A stretch of 64,000 bases of DNA from Marthasterias glacialis (Eukaryota > Echinodermata > Asteroidea > Forcipulatida > Asteriidae). The DNA lies in NCBI GenBank assembly GCA_911728455.2, contig OU452230.1, forward strand, positions 5,268,412-5,332,411, written 5' to 3'. A program made the position numbers and the translations under genes. Below, piece after piece: positions 47,117-58,775 of the stretch (the stretch's first letter is position 1; each line of letters starts with the position of its first letter). The notes under the pieces are model-generated. The model did no database searches. It saw only the letters and a program-made list of their open reading frames with translations, and was not told the DNA's origin.

Positions 47117-47499
47117 AAATTTGTGTATATTTTATTGGTCAAGTTTCCTGTTATAAATTGAAAGTGGTTATTGTTTGGCGAAAGCAATCTTGGAAAAGGT
47201 AGCTTTGGGGGAAATATTACTCTTTGTTTAAAGTAAAAGAAGAAAGGAAAAAATGGTTTCAGAGGATTGTAAGGTAGTATGAAAACATCAGGTTTGATTC
47301 ATTTTTTTTCCCATTAAATGCAAATGTTTGACCTTTTATACATCACATGACCCTTCCCAATCTAACAGATGTAAGTGAAACTAGAAGTTGTCTGCTGCTT
47401 AACAGAACACATGGCTTTTCCGATTTCCATTTTTTAGATTAAACAAAATGATGCATAAAATGTTCAACAAAACTTTAGAAAAAAATCATAAAATCATCT
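47117..47499. other. Downstream flank, nothing seen
   Basis: AT-rich, with no repeat or coding signal recognised. Confidence 0.4.
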
Positions 47500-48370
47500 G
47501 GTAACGTCATGATGACGTCATCTCAATTTTCACCTTTAATCTTTCTATTGACGTACCAAGATGCAACTCAATCAGACTTGTACCTCCATAGATATACACA
47601 AAATGCAAAAAGTGCACCTTTAATTTAATGTCAAGTGACACGTGATGACGTCATGATGGCGTCACTCTTTAGTATGACCTACTAAGCCTGTTGCAAGCCA
47701 AATTGTGATTGTAGCACATTTATTCAAAGGTCAAAACTTAAAAAAATAGTAAGCTCATGTGATGACATCATCATGACGTCATCTCAATTTTCACCTGTAA
47801 CACGTCCCTGTTTAGGGACATACCAAGATTCAACTTAATCAGACTTGTACTCTCGTAAATATACGATTAAAAAGTGCCCCTTTAATGTGATATGACATGA
47901 CACGTGATGATGCCGTCAACCTGAAATACACAATTTTTTTTATGTGTTGCCTGCATATACGGGTCATTTCTTATGCCAATTTTGAAACGATTACCATAAA
48001 CTTACCCAACAAACATACTACTAAAAAGAAATGTTTATTTTGTTTTACCTGCCGCTAGAGGGCGCTCAGGTATTTTATGACGTCATATGTACTTTTTTTT
48101 CTTCCTTTTTTGCTTCTTTTTTTAATACCCTTTGCCTGACTAAACATCGTTGAAAGCAGTTTTAAAAATGTATTTTTAATTACAAGGCACTTCCAGTTTC
48201 GACCATAAGCAAAGATCATTCGATTTCACGCACAAAAGAAAAAACCAATGTGTTGTAGATTTTCAAAGATTTAAAAAACGTTTGTTTAAAAACCTTGTAA
48301 TTTGACTACCAGTGACGTCATCGTGCACACCTTTAGTATCGTGTCTTAGTCTGTGCCAACTTTCAATAAG
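47500..48370. repeat. Diverged tandem repeat of about 265 bp with TGACGTCA palindromes
   Basis: The segment at 47500 (CATGATGACGTCATCTCAAT, ACCAAGATGCAACTCAATCA, GACTTGTACCTCCATA, GACACGTGATGACG) recurs at 47761 with the same order. Looser echoes continue to about 48370. Perfect TGACGTCA lies at 47513, 47646, 47774, 48078 and 48313. No coding frame. Confidence 0.65.
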
Positions 48371-49940
48371 ATATTTCTTAGTGCAGTCTTCAAGATTAGT
48401 AGGAAACGTAGTTTAAACTCTTGCCAACTCATGAATTATGTTCAAATCAGTTATTGGCTACTGCATAAAGTACATACTTCAGTATTTTCCTCAAAACCAC
48501 AGCGCTCTACACTATTCAGCTTTTGTTTCAGTGTGTCTTATTTTCTTTCCAGCTTCTAGGTGACAATGCACTGGACAAAAACAAAACATTACAAGTAATT
48601 GCCTTTCAGGTCCACACCCTTTTACAGCCATTAAGACGTAGCAGGCTTGACTGAGCTTGGAAATGTTTTCGTGTGTAGGCACAACTCGGTTATTACATCT
48701 ATTAGTATCAGTCAATGGGTACAGTTTGACTGACGGACCATGGCTGCCCGCATCGTTAAGTCATTATGTCTAGACTGATCCTGAATTGTGTTAAAGGAAT
48801 GAGAAACCTTTTTTGCGGAATAAATGGTATATAGGTTCATTCCAACCGTCTAGTTATCGAGAAATGTGGGTATACCGAAAGCTTCACAATAATTGTTTAA
48901 ATAAAAACAGAATAATGATTACATGTTTTGTCATATTCCTGCACATGTAATTATTCATGTGTATAACAGTTGCTTTGCAAACTTTGTCAATTTCGCACAG
49001 TCAGCATTTGTTCTTGATGATGGGAGAACTTTCTTGTGAAAACATTTTCTCAGGTTGTTTAGTTCTCGAACCAACTCCTTTTTTCGTACCCAACATCTGA
49101 GAAGCTTTTGTGTGTTCACTGACGAGTTGTTTTCGGAACAGCTCCCAACCATCCCAACAGACGCTTTGCATAACGCGCAACGCAGCTGGTACGCTGAGGT
49201 CACACGCACGTTTTTTTACGCACCAAGACCAGCTGTCGTCCTTTAGCCTCTGTGAGGGCGCTGCTTGAGAGTGTGACGTCGTATGCAAGGAGTCTATGAT
49301 GTACCACTCCTTTAAGTCTCTCGTCCATGTTCAATGTAATAGCTTCACACATGACTGGAAAGCATTAAAAGTCAGGTTTCAGACTCAATGGCCTTCGAAC
49401 TCCTGCAATAATGTAGGCTATATTTATATCCCCCACTCCCCAGCCAGCACACCTCTAAAGCTCTAGAAAGAAGGGAATTATCGTCTTCCGATGCCCTTGG
49501 CTTGTAAACAGAAATGAACTTAACTAGCGCATCGCTATTATAGCCTGGAATCCTGACAAGCTTGCAGGGCATGTCACTGGGAGGAAATTTCATAACCTGC
49601 TTGTCTTCCATCAGTACTTGAAACGAGAAGGTTCACTCACCTTCGGATGGAGGCATTTTGTGTAGAGGCTGGATGGGGAAGCTGCAGCCCATTTCTGCTG
49701 CAGTGGGAAATTCCTCAGCCCACATTTGATGAATAATATATGGTTTGATAACTGACAAATTATGGCATAGTTTTAACTGATGGCCTTTCGTTGGCTTGCT
49801 ACCAAATATAACCTGGATCACGATTTATGATGATAGTACTGTGGGCAAGTCTCTCTAGGAAAAATAAACACTTTGGGCTTCAGTAAAAACACCAATCATA
49901 ATGCTTCCATCAAAGATATAAATAAAAGACCCATTACATT
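48371..49940. other. No gene supported
   Basis: Overlapping frames on both strands at 48955-49288 lie in a more CpG-rich patch that includes a GTGACGTCG motif near 49274. No domain was recognised. Confidence 0.35.
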
Positions 49941-50105
49941 GACTCAATGGACTGCTTAAGCAGAAAACATTGCTTAATCATTTTCTTTAAAGCAAAAATG
50001 AGCAGGGTATCGGTCACAGACATGGTATCTTGGCCCAGAACCGTGAGCTGGTAAGCAACATTGGTTTGAGTTTAGCAACTTTTTGTGTACTGTTTTATAA
50101 TGCAC
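49941..50105. mobile_element. Eroded GGCCCAATTTCATAGAGC MITE copy
   Basis: GACTCAATGGACTGCTTAAG with CAGAAAACATTGCTTAA, then GAGCTGGTAAGCAACATTGG and AGCAACTTTTTGTG, follow the family order. The right end is lost. Confidence 0.5.
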
Positions 50106-50295
50106 TATGACGTTGTGCTCAGGTGATGCTTTTTGTTTTTTCAATGGCACAACAATTTGGCAATTAATGAAGCGGCTCATCACGATTCAAAACCGAAATG
50201 TTCCAGTTCCTCCTGCAACTAAACACTTACTGTGTGCCCAAACAGAAAGGGTAATAGTTCCCCATGTAAGTCTGTTCTTCTAATTCCTATTAGCA

Positions 50296-50546
50296 TTTTT
50301 GAGGTATGGCGGACACTATAAAAGTAGGAGCGTACTGGGGGTTTTTATGGTGTGTACCGACAAATGTACCCAAACCAATTAGTGCCCTAGTAATTGTGTC
50401 CACCCTATCTCAAAATGGTGGACAAATTACAAGCATCTTGAGATATGGTAGACACATTACTAGGGCACTAATTGGTTTTGGTAAATTTTTTTACTACCCA
50501 AATCAAACAGTGCACTCCTATAGTGATGTCGGCCATACCTCAAAAA
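50296..50546. mobile_element. Foldback element, 251 bp, TTTTTGAGGTATGGC ends
   Basis: TTTTTGAGGTATGGCGGACA at the left pairs with TGTCGGCCATACCTCAAAAA at the right. Pairing continues through a 21-base perfect stretch (within ACCAATTAGTGCCCTAGTAA) to CTATCTCAA/CTTGAGATA at the centre. The arms are about 110-118 bp with a loop of about 23 bases. Confidence 0.85.
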
Positions 50547-50870
50547 AGGCTGATGGTTGTCTCCTCATCCCGTTTTAGAACAGTGCATTTTCTGATGGGA
50601 ATTACCAGTGGAACTTCTCAAATATTTCAGTATACCAAGGAATCGCTCTCAACCACAACAGTGATTGGGAGTCCAGACAGTTACATGCATCACTTCACTG
50701 TGCATTCCTTTCTGATTTTTGTTTAGTAACCTCGATGTCATGGTTATTTTAGCGCAACAGACCTTCATTATTCACTGTCATGTTCACTTGTTACGGCAGG
50801 ATTTTTCCCTCAGCCTCAACATTTTCTTGGAAAAGGTAAAAGTTGCCACAAACGAAGGCAAGACCGTATT
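50547..50870. other. Spacer, nothing seen
   Basis: No gene or repeat recognised. Confidence 0.4.
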
Positions 50871-51090
50871 CTGTGGCGTAGCAAGGGGAATGGGCAAAGG
50901 GGGACAGCTGCCCCATGTGGAACTTCTTTCCCCCCGCTTGACCCCTCCCCCCCCCCCGCCAGCCTCTGGACACTGTGAAATTTGCTATAATTAGGCAATT
51001 TTAGACTTGACCTCAACTGAAATTCCCCCTCTACGAATATGTGTGCCCCCTCCACTTTCCCCCTGCAAAACGATGTTGGCTAGGCCACTG
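50871..51090. mobile_element. TGGCGTAGC-end MITE, subfamily shared with 60454
   Basis: CTGTGGCGTAGCAAGGGGAA at the left and GTTGGCTAGGCCACTG at the right. The interior (GGGGGACAGCTGCCCCATGT, GGAACTTC; CAACTGAAATTCCCCCTCTA) matches the copy at 60454. A C run lies inside. Confidence 0.65.
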
Positions 51091-52121
51091 CCGTGTCTCT
51101 TTTGTAAGGTCCAATCTTCTAGTATAAGCCATTTATGGTGATGGTCCGAGTCATCATCCAAAATGTCCTTCTAGACAGTTTTTGGTGAACATCATGACCC
51201 TCTATAGGTCATGGAAGAATCCCATTTCAATGCCATTTTCAGAACTGTTCGTATAGTTACACTCTTCTTGATGAACTCTTATTTTCATTTTACAATAAAT
51301 GGCGTTACACTTTCTGATTTGGCAACATTGAATAATTTAGGGGGGAAAGTTGACTGCACTATACACAGTCGAGATCACTTTCTTTCTATCAAATGCAAGA
51401 TACACTAGCTCAAGAACAAAGCAACTGTCTATGGCTCGGACAAACACAGTCTCATGTGTTTTTCGTTCTAACTCTTCAAAATGGTGAACAGTTATAGTTC
51501 CGTGTGAAACTTAAGATAGTTTTAGGTTCACTTTCTCATGGAAGGAAGTGAAAACATTTAAATTATTGTAAATGGACTTTGTGCCTTTCACTGTGAAAGT
51601 TAGGTTTCTTCCTCATGGCAAAACCAAATCCACACAATGCATTGTCTTGAGACAACGCGGAGGGGGCTACAAATGGGTTTGTGTGTGTAGAATACATTGA
51701 ATTCTGTATGTGATTCTGTATCCATCCCCCATCCCCAGTCCCCAATAAAATAAATAATTGACAGTAACTTAACACACTGCAACATGCAGTGAAGCAGACT
51801 TTTCAATCCTCACCCGGCCTATTTCCAGTTCCATCCTACGCCTTTCACCTTGTTTTTAATAGATGAGGTCAAACCAGATCACAAATCTTCCCTTCTTCAA
51901 ATAGATTACCTCTACCCTTACACCCATTTTTTCAGCATACTCCAGGGTCCTATTTCCACCAAAACAATACCTTCACACCAAATTCACCACCCTTCATCCT
52001 ACAGAACCATATCAGCTCCACCCCTCACACCCACCCCAAGTTAAGCCTTGCTCTATATGATTACACTGAATTACTCCCCCAGCCCCCAGCAGCCTATAGC
52101 TCAACCCTTTCCAACCTTCTT
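51091..52121. other. No gene seen; C/A-rich from 51830
   Basis: From about 51830 the + strand is strongly pyrimidine/A-rich, with motifs (ATCAGCTCCACCCCTCACAC) that echo the 75-bp repeat starting at 52122. This may be older units of the same array. Confidence 0.4.
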
Positions 52122-52320
52122 GCAGTATTCAGTTGCAACGAACGTGTCATCCCGCATTTCCCTAGGGACATCAGCCCCACCCTAAGCCACGCCTTTACAG
52201 CATTCAGTTTACACCAGAGATTTATAATCGTATTTCCCACCGGACTTGGCTCCACCCTTACCCCCCACCTTACATCATTCGGTTACACCACACTTGTCAT
52301 CTCTCATTTTGTGGGACCCA
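52122..52320 (+). repeat. Degenerate tandem repeat, 75-bp period
   Basis: GCAGTATTCAGTTGCAAC (52122), ACAGCATTCAGTTTACACC (52197) and ACATCATTCGGTTACACC (52272) begin units that continue ...CAT/GTATTTCCC...CCACCCT. The spacing is 75 bases each time. Confidence 0.55.
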
Positions 52321-52894
52321 GACTGTATTCTCCGTGTCCTTGCTGTCACACCATTGGTGTGACATTCATGCATTCTTGTATCTTTCTTAACATTATCCCC
52401 CCCCCCCCCCCCATTCAGAGCAGGCAGGTCTGTTCACTTCATTTCCTACATCAAGAGAACGTTGCCAAACGTTGCCAAACGTCACACCTCCATTGTATAT
52501 ATATGCTGTACATGTTTTAATTGCATTGTTGTGCCGGAAAGGTATTCACATCATTGATGTATTTAATGCGGTTATGAAACCACCTGAACTCATAACTTTA
52601 ACCCCATGTGAAATAAAACTCATCAGTTCATTAAAATCACCAGGTTGATCAAAAAAAGTATACTCTTTAATTTGATCACAAACTTCTACATGAATCAAAA
52701 GAAGTTAAGACCTGTATGTGATTCCCCCTGATCACTGTTGTAGGATTATTGCTCTGTTCAAGTGGAAGATCCTACTATTTTCATCTAATATAAAATTATT
52801 ATTACACATGCAAAGACAAGACGTTTGTGGCTGCAGCTAAAATAACACCACCTTAATAATAAGTGGGAAACAATTCCAAATCCACCCGTCATCA
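52321..52894. other. No gene seen; C run
   Basis: A C run of about 17 bases lies at 52397-52413, and an 11-bp tandem GTTGCCAAAC-like pair at about 52462-52481. Confidence 0.4.
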
Positions 52895-53145
52895 TTTTGT
52901 TGAGTGAGAGTCGGACGCACGAAATAATTCCTGTCCAAGATTGGAGCAGAATCATCGCCCAACTGTATAATGTGGCGAGATTCAGACCATAGAGCACATC
53001 ATTGATGCATGCCCCATCCTACAAATCTTCACATGGGGCCCCTGGACTCCAGGAGTTGGATGAAGACACCACCAGCTGGTTGAACTCGGACCTCCCTATC
53101 TAATAGCCGAGATGTATGGATGGATTTCATACGAACGAAGTGGGA
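52895..53145 (+). pseudogene. Decayed 3' end of a non-LTR retrotransposon ORF
   Basis: In broken + frames one reads VRVGRTK, a stop, FLSKIGAESSPNC, then after a frameshift CGEIQTIEHIIDACPI, and after another LQELDEDTTSWLNSDLPI followed by a stop at 53101-53103. The CxC-G-x-x-Q-T-x-x-H-I-x-x-x-C-P pattern is a zinc-finger-like segment found after the reverse transcriptase in several non-LTR retrotransposon clades. Two frameshifts and a stop show it is dead. The sequence after the stop up to ACGAACGAAG (about 53145) probably holds the element's 3' end. The clade is not assigned. Confidence 0.6.
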
Positions 53146-53189
53146 AATGCAGGTGCAGATCCAGGGTGTTCTTTAGGGTTGTTCAACGC

Positions 53190-53220
<31 letters not shown>

Positions 53221-53902
53221 ATACCGCCACATGAATCTAATGGCTACTTATTTGATTCTCTGTTTTATAGCACAAAGGACCAGTGGTTGCCCAGCCCCCA
53301 GAAAAATGACTCCCCTCCCCCCTCCCTCCTGCATCACCACCCCCATAACTCCATGGATATGTACCTGCTCTGCACACGAGGGCCAACGATGTGAAAGGCA
53401 CTTCTCCATTAAAACAGAAATGCTGTTCAAGGGTTAACAGCCTCCACATACCCCGCCTGGTCTGGTACGGTAAAATCATCTGCAATAACCAGCAACCAAA
53501 GAATGTTCACTGTTAGTCAACGTCGCCATTGATCTGATGGCAAGATAGAGCATGGCGGTAATAGAGAACGAGTGCGCAAACCATTGCAAAATGTTACATG
53601 CAGCTGCCTGAATTTGAATTTTACAAATCTGTGCAAAGAATTAACTGTTCTGATCAAACCCTTTTCATGATTGGTCGGTAGAACCCAAGTTGCCCATAAA
53701 GATGGCGTATAATCATGAACTTAATATACTGTTAAAGATCACAAGACATAAATAATTGACCTCTTTAACCTCACTTTTGACATGTCTGTCATCTCTAGAA
53801 TGTCTGATTAAAAAAAACTGATACGTACTTCAACACTGTCCTGGGATACTTATCTGTTCTTCAGCATCTAGTCACATTACTTAAGGCATAGATTCTTGGG
53901 AG
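53146..53902. other. No gene seen; C and CA runs
   Basis: A C run at 53190-53206 passes into (CA)n to about 53222. The frames at 53116-53485 derive from these runs. Confidence 0.5.
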
Positions 53903-54827
53903 TCAAGAGACTTGGACACTGTGATGCAGCATTGTAAACTTAGACAAATAGAACCTCTCACCCATAGTTAGTGTAGGAAATCTTATCAGTAGTACTGGCA
54001 GTCCTACTCGAGCAGTCATCAGAAACCTCTTCAAAGTGATTCTGATAGAACACACAGATTTCAATTTGTCATTTAACACAGGGGCAAGACATTCGTTACT
54101 GGTGACAACGAGACTTTGGCTGAGTGAGCTGAGCATGCAATCAATGTCTTTTACGAACAGTCCTTTTTTTAAAGAAATACACGGAGAGCTCTCACTCCTC
54201 TCCTTTGTGTTATTGAGGAGAGCTCTAAGCACTACACAGAACCAAACTTCACACAATTCTATAAAATCTGACTGTTCATTGATGTTTAATTTCCACAGTT
54301 TAACTGAGTTTACACACGTTCACTTTCTACCAATGAACAGATCAAGGCAATTGTCACAGAAGCTACCTTTTTTTTAGTCTGTCTGGATATGGGCAGAGGG
54401 TCAGAACACCATGAGCAGTCAATGTTATTGTTACACCAACTTTTGAAATACTGCACTGTACATCACAAAAGTTGAAGGTGTATGGCAACGCGAAGACCAG
54501 CTCATTTGACTTCGTTAAAGGTATGAAGATAATGCCCCTGAACACTTTTTTGTTAGGAAGAACTTGCCAACATTGAAAAACGGAAAATATGTTAATCGGC
54601 CCTTTGTCTATTGATGAGGAACTAAATCCTAAAATCAAATATGCCCTATCCAGGTTGTCCTCGCTGAATCCGCGCCGGACGCAAGCGGCAACATCGATAT
54701 TGGAACAGTAGCAAATGGGGGTGTAGCCCAGTTTTTGCAGGTGCAGAAACGACACCGCTACCTTGCCTGTATCACCTCCCCTTTCACTACATGCTCTTCC
54801 CTTGTTTTTGTGTGTGTTTTGCAGCAC
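53903..54827 (-). other. Opposing open frames of 113-154 codons, status unclear
   Basis: A minus frame of 154 codons (54363-54827), another of 117 (53903-54256) and a + frame of 113 (54036-54377) overlap or adjoin. No domain, splice sites or similarity to a known family was recognised. The longest is unusual for this AT-rich DNA and could be a decayed exon or element fragment. Confidence 0.2.
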
Positions 54828-55671
54828 ACTGAGAGGTGCTTGAGCCTAGAGAGCAGAGTAAGACAATAATCTTGCCATTATTTTTTTGGTAGGAAAATGT
54901 GATGTTTTAAATTGGACAACATAATGTTCTGTCACATTGAAGCTTAATGTTTTAATGTGTTGAATGGTTATTAAGAAGGACAGTGACGCACTTAAGGAGA
55001 ATAAAGCGAACCTGTTGAAATCTTAAATGACCCACTACATCTTCGCAAAGCTTTGGTCATGGATCATGAATGATTTGTTTTAATTTATACGTCACTGCAA
55101 GCTTGAGCTTTTGTAATCTGAAGCTCCACTGCATGCTTTGATTTATTAACTTGAAACTCGGTGCACTACATCGGTGCGACATGGCTTAATCATTAATGAA
55201 GCGCACATACAGTGTACATTCCCTATCGATATTGCAGAGTGTGCCTTTAGCTTGCTGGAGAGAGGGAGAGAGAGAGAGAGAGCTGTCAGCCCACGAATGA
55301 GATCACTTCGTCTGTCAGTGTCGTCAAATTAATGTTTGCTTGCATCCTTTTACTTTAACATTTTGTTCATCTAGAACTCGTGAAGTTCTCTCTTTTTTTT
55401 CTATTTGCCCTGAAGGGATTTCTTCATTTTTTTCATTCCATTTCTTTCCTCTCAAGCCAGAATTATATTAATCAATAAGTGATAGACCTGGTCCTTATAT
55501 TGTTATGTATGTTAAAGTGAGGCTACCTCTTACTTTCAAGCTCATTAGACTAGTAGGCTTATAATCTTCTTCTTTTTTTCAGAAGTAATCAGATCATTTA
55601 AGTTTTTAAGCTCTGGTGTTGTGTCACTTCATGTCAATAAGTAAGACATATTAACCATAGCTGCTTCGTCC
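54828..55671. other. No gene seen; GA microsatellite
   Basis: A GA-rich run lies at about 55257-55282. Otherwise AT-rich. Confidence 0.45.
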
Positions 55672-55865
55672 CAGCGGCGTAGCCAGGATTTTCTCAATTT
55701 GGGGGGGGGGGGGGGAGGCACAGGGGGCATAGCTTTGCAGTGGGGGACCAGGGACTATGTTTTTAAATTAATTAAATCTGGGTTGTTTTCATGTGGCACC
55801 TAGGGGACACTGAGAATTTAAAGGCGTTACGTGCCCCCACCCCGCCCCCTATGGCTACGCCGCTG
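55672..55865. mobile_element. CAGCGGCGTAGCC-end MITE with possible 8-bp target duplication
   Basis: CAGCGGCGTAGCCAGGAT at the left and ATGGCTACGCCGCTG at the right. The flanks CTTCGTCC and CTTGGTCT agree at 6 of 8 bases, which would fit an hAT-type 8-bp duplication. A G run of about 14 bases lies near the left end and a C-rich patch near the right. Confidence 0.7.
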
Positions 55866-56784
55866 CTTGGTCTATCAGATTGGATGTAAAGTTGTACCTT
55901 GTGTTGTGTAATAGACGAAGAGCCCAAGTACCCTTATCATTATGAGAAGGGGCACGCCGCAGTGTTTCTGGCACGATTGGCTGCAAATTGTACTGCAGTT
56001 CCTTGTACACCTTTGGATACCTCATATTTCAAAATAGCTCTGTAGGCCTTTCATCAAATGAGCTATTTGAAACGCCCATAGATAATAACCTTTATATTAT
56101 TATGTATGATAAATTACTTTACACTTCAGTGCTCTCCGAGTCAATGCTTAAAAAAAAAGAAAATCTGCAGAAGCTTCGGTTGGGAACTGAACCCGTGAAC
56201 TTGTGCGTTTTACTTTTTAGAGCTGATGTCTCCTAGAATACAGAATTAATGTTTGGGTTCGAATCCTACCCAAGGTGTCTTGAGAATTAATTTTCTGTAT
56301 CGTATCATACTGTATCAGCGCAGAGCAAAACCTTAAATAGTTACATCAAGAAACGGTCACGTTTGAGTAATCTCAGTAGTAGCTCAACGCTTTAACAATA
56401 AGTTTCAGAATTTCAAACGAAAACATTTCTGGGGATGGTATGAGTCTGAACGTTGTTAATACTCAAATTGTGACGTTGTCACCGGAGTACCTTGACGGCT
56501 TTGCATGTCGCACATTCCACAGTTGAATGCCAGTCAAGGCGAGGGCACATCCAGTGTGACTGTAAACAAAAACATCCACATGTGAAAAGGGAAGGACACA
56601 AGGGGTGCATAGACAAGTGTACATGTACCATGAATGATGTTGTATATAACCACCAAAAGCAAGGTTCAACAAATATGTATTCACGTTATGGATTATGATT
56701 TTAAATGGCAATGAAGATAATTGATATATAGATACAGCCTCTGGTTGGTAGGTAAAGAGGATACATAGTAAAGAGTGTCCAAAT
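55866..56784. other. No gene seen
   Basis: No recognised element; the frames at 55988-56236 and 56463-56711 are unremarkable. Confidence 0.4.
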
Positions 56785-56954
56785 GCGCCAGGACTATAGT
56801 CTTATCTCGAGTTAGGACGAGTAGTCTTAACTTATAGGATTATAGTCATAAGTTAGGACTAGTCCTAGTTTATGACTAGTCGTAACTTATATGACTCGTC
56901 CAAGTAAGGACTAGTTACTCATCCTAACTGGAGATAAGACTATAGTCCAAGCGC
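56785..56954. mobile_element. Foldback MITE, GGACTATAGTCTTATCTC ends
   Basis: GGACTATAGTCTTATCTCGA at 56791 pairs with GGAGATAAGACTATAGTCC (to 56948). The inner part repeats GACTAGTC and ATAAGTTA motifs in both orientations (AGGACTAGTCCTAG), giving nested hairpins. Confidence 0.8.
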
Positions 56955-58664
56955 TTAGTGAAATCCACGCCTGCAGTATTTACCAATATTGTCTAGCCAC
57001 AGATGTGGAAGAAAGTTTGATTTTTTAGAAAGCCCTGAAGATTTTATAGTCCAACTGCAAGAAACCGGACTGCCTTTTATTTATGTTCTTACGTTCAAGA
57101 TCAAAGCAAAACTTCAGCAGACTGCCCCGTGGCATACTTACGGATTCCGGAAACATGCTGAACAACAAGGTGTAGTTTTCCTTGTCAATAATATATGAAT
57201 GTACATCTTTACTGACGGCAATTTTTGTGTATGATTAACCCAGTTAAACAGTTACAATGGGTGTATAATGAATTTAATTGATTTAGTATCATCCCCCTCT
57301 CTTGTAGCACCGTTCGGGTAAGGGGATTCCATTACCCGTAACTGACACATCAATAGTCGGCTGAATACCTTGAGCAGTTTTCTTTGGTTGTAGGTTCTGT
57401 GTAGTATAGTTGTCAACAACAGCTCCAAACTTAACGAGACGTCCCCAGCAATTTGCGCTCGGGTTTCAGGCCCCTGCTTTTTTACTTGGTCCCTTTCTCT
57501 CTCTTTCTCTCTCCCTCTCTCTCTATCTCTCTCGAGCCAACTTTGATGTGGCTGAGATGTGGTCATTGACTTGCATCACTGTCACCCGATACGCTCTCGC
57601 AAAATAAATTGATTCAAGTCTAAAACAACCACGATCAAATTTGCAGTCTAAATAAACCCTGGAGATTAATATTTAATTCAGCCGCTTCCTGGGCTGTCAT
57701 GTTGCAGTTTTTAGAACCCCAAAAATGGTCAATTCTGATAGAGATACCTGTGGTCAATATCTACTGACACAGTAATCATTTTTTTTAAACTCATTAATAA
57801 AAACGTGAAGCTGCTTGTTCTAGTTGCATTTGTTTCATTAAATGTTCACCCAGGGCTTCTTAACAGCATTGCTTTTGTCAAAATAGTAAATTACTACTCT
57901 TTAACAAATACAAATATTCAACACATGGATTAATTCCAAGTTTATAATAAAATACTAATTGGAAATCACTGATGAGTTTTAAGTACCCAAGTCGTATTAA
58001 ACACAGTTCTGTACCAAATTATTATCAAACAATATTATCAATATTTCCCGAACAAAAAAAAGAAGGAACAAAAATTAAAATGTATTAGCAGATCGTATTC
58101 TTTCCTGCATAGTATGCGTTTTGACTTATCAATTCAATCAATGTGAGTCGATCTAGCACATACTGCGCTACCCACAGTCCTCACTGATGATACTCAATTT
58201 TTCTCGCTCCATGGTGACCGGAAGAAAAAAAAATATGTAGAAATCTCCCCCACCCTGCCGGCAAAAGTAAAATGAGGACTCAGTTACAAAGCTTACCTAT
58301 AACCATTAGAATTCGGATCTTAGTTGATCTATTTGTCATCCTGATTAAGCATGCTGGGGCTCAGCTGGTCTCGAGAGCAGGTGACGCGAAAACCTATTTT
58401 TCCACAAATTCTCCGGAGATAGATGTTGCAACCAAGGTGTGAAGGAACACCTCATGGGGGAAGGAGGTTGCTCCGGAAACTCCCACTGTCTGTTCTCCTC
58501 TTACTTGGGGAATTAGTCACCTTTCTTTCCAATCTTTGTGTTTATAGAATCCTACATTCTGTATTAAACTAGTTTTAAAGTTTAAAGGTAAAAGCTCATT
58601 TCGGTTAGTGGAGCTGGGACTTCAAAGGAGGAATGTAAGTATGTTATTGTAAACATTATACAAA
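56955..58664. other. No gene seen; CT microsatellite
   Basis: A CT-rich run lies at 57488-57533. The rest is AT-rich with no recognised repeat. Confidence 0.45.
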
Positions 58665-58775
58665 TATAACATGGTTTGAGGGTGGACAATCGATATTAGC
58701 TCCCCGAGGTATTGTCAACTAACATTGCCGAGGGGAGCTTATATCAACAGTCCACCCGAAATAAACCATGTTATA
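58665..58775. mobile_element. Foldback element, 111 bp, TATAACATGGTTT ends
   Basis: TATAACATGGTTTGAGGGTG with GACAATCGATATTAGCTCCC at the left is mirrored by GGGAGCTTATATCAACAGTC and AAACCATGTTATA at the right, with a loop of about 10 bases. Right after it, CTTCTCGAG and GAGCTCGAGAAAACG (about 58807-58846) form another inverted pair that may belong to a longer element. Confidence 0.75.
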
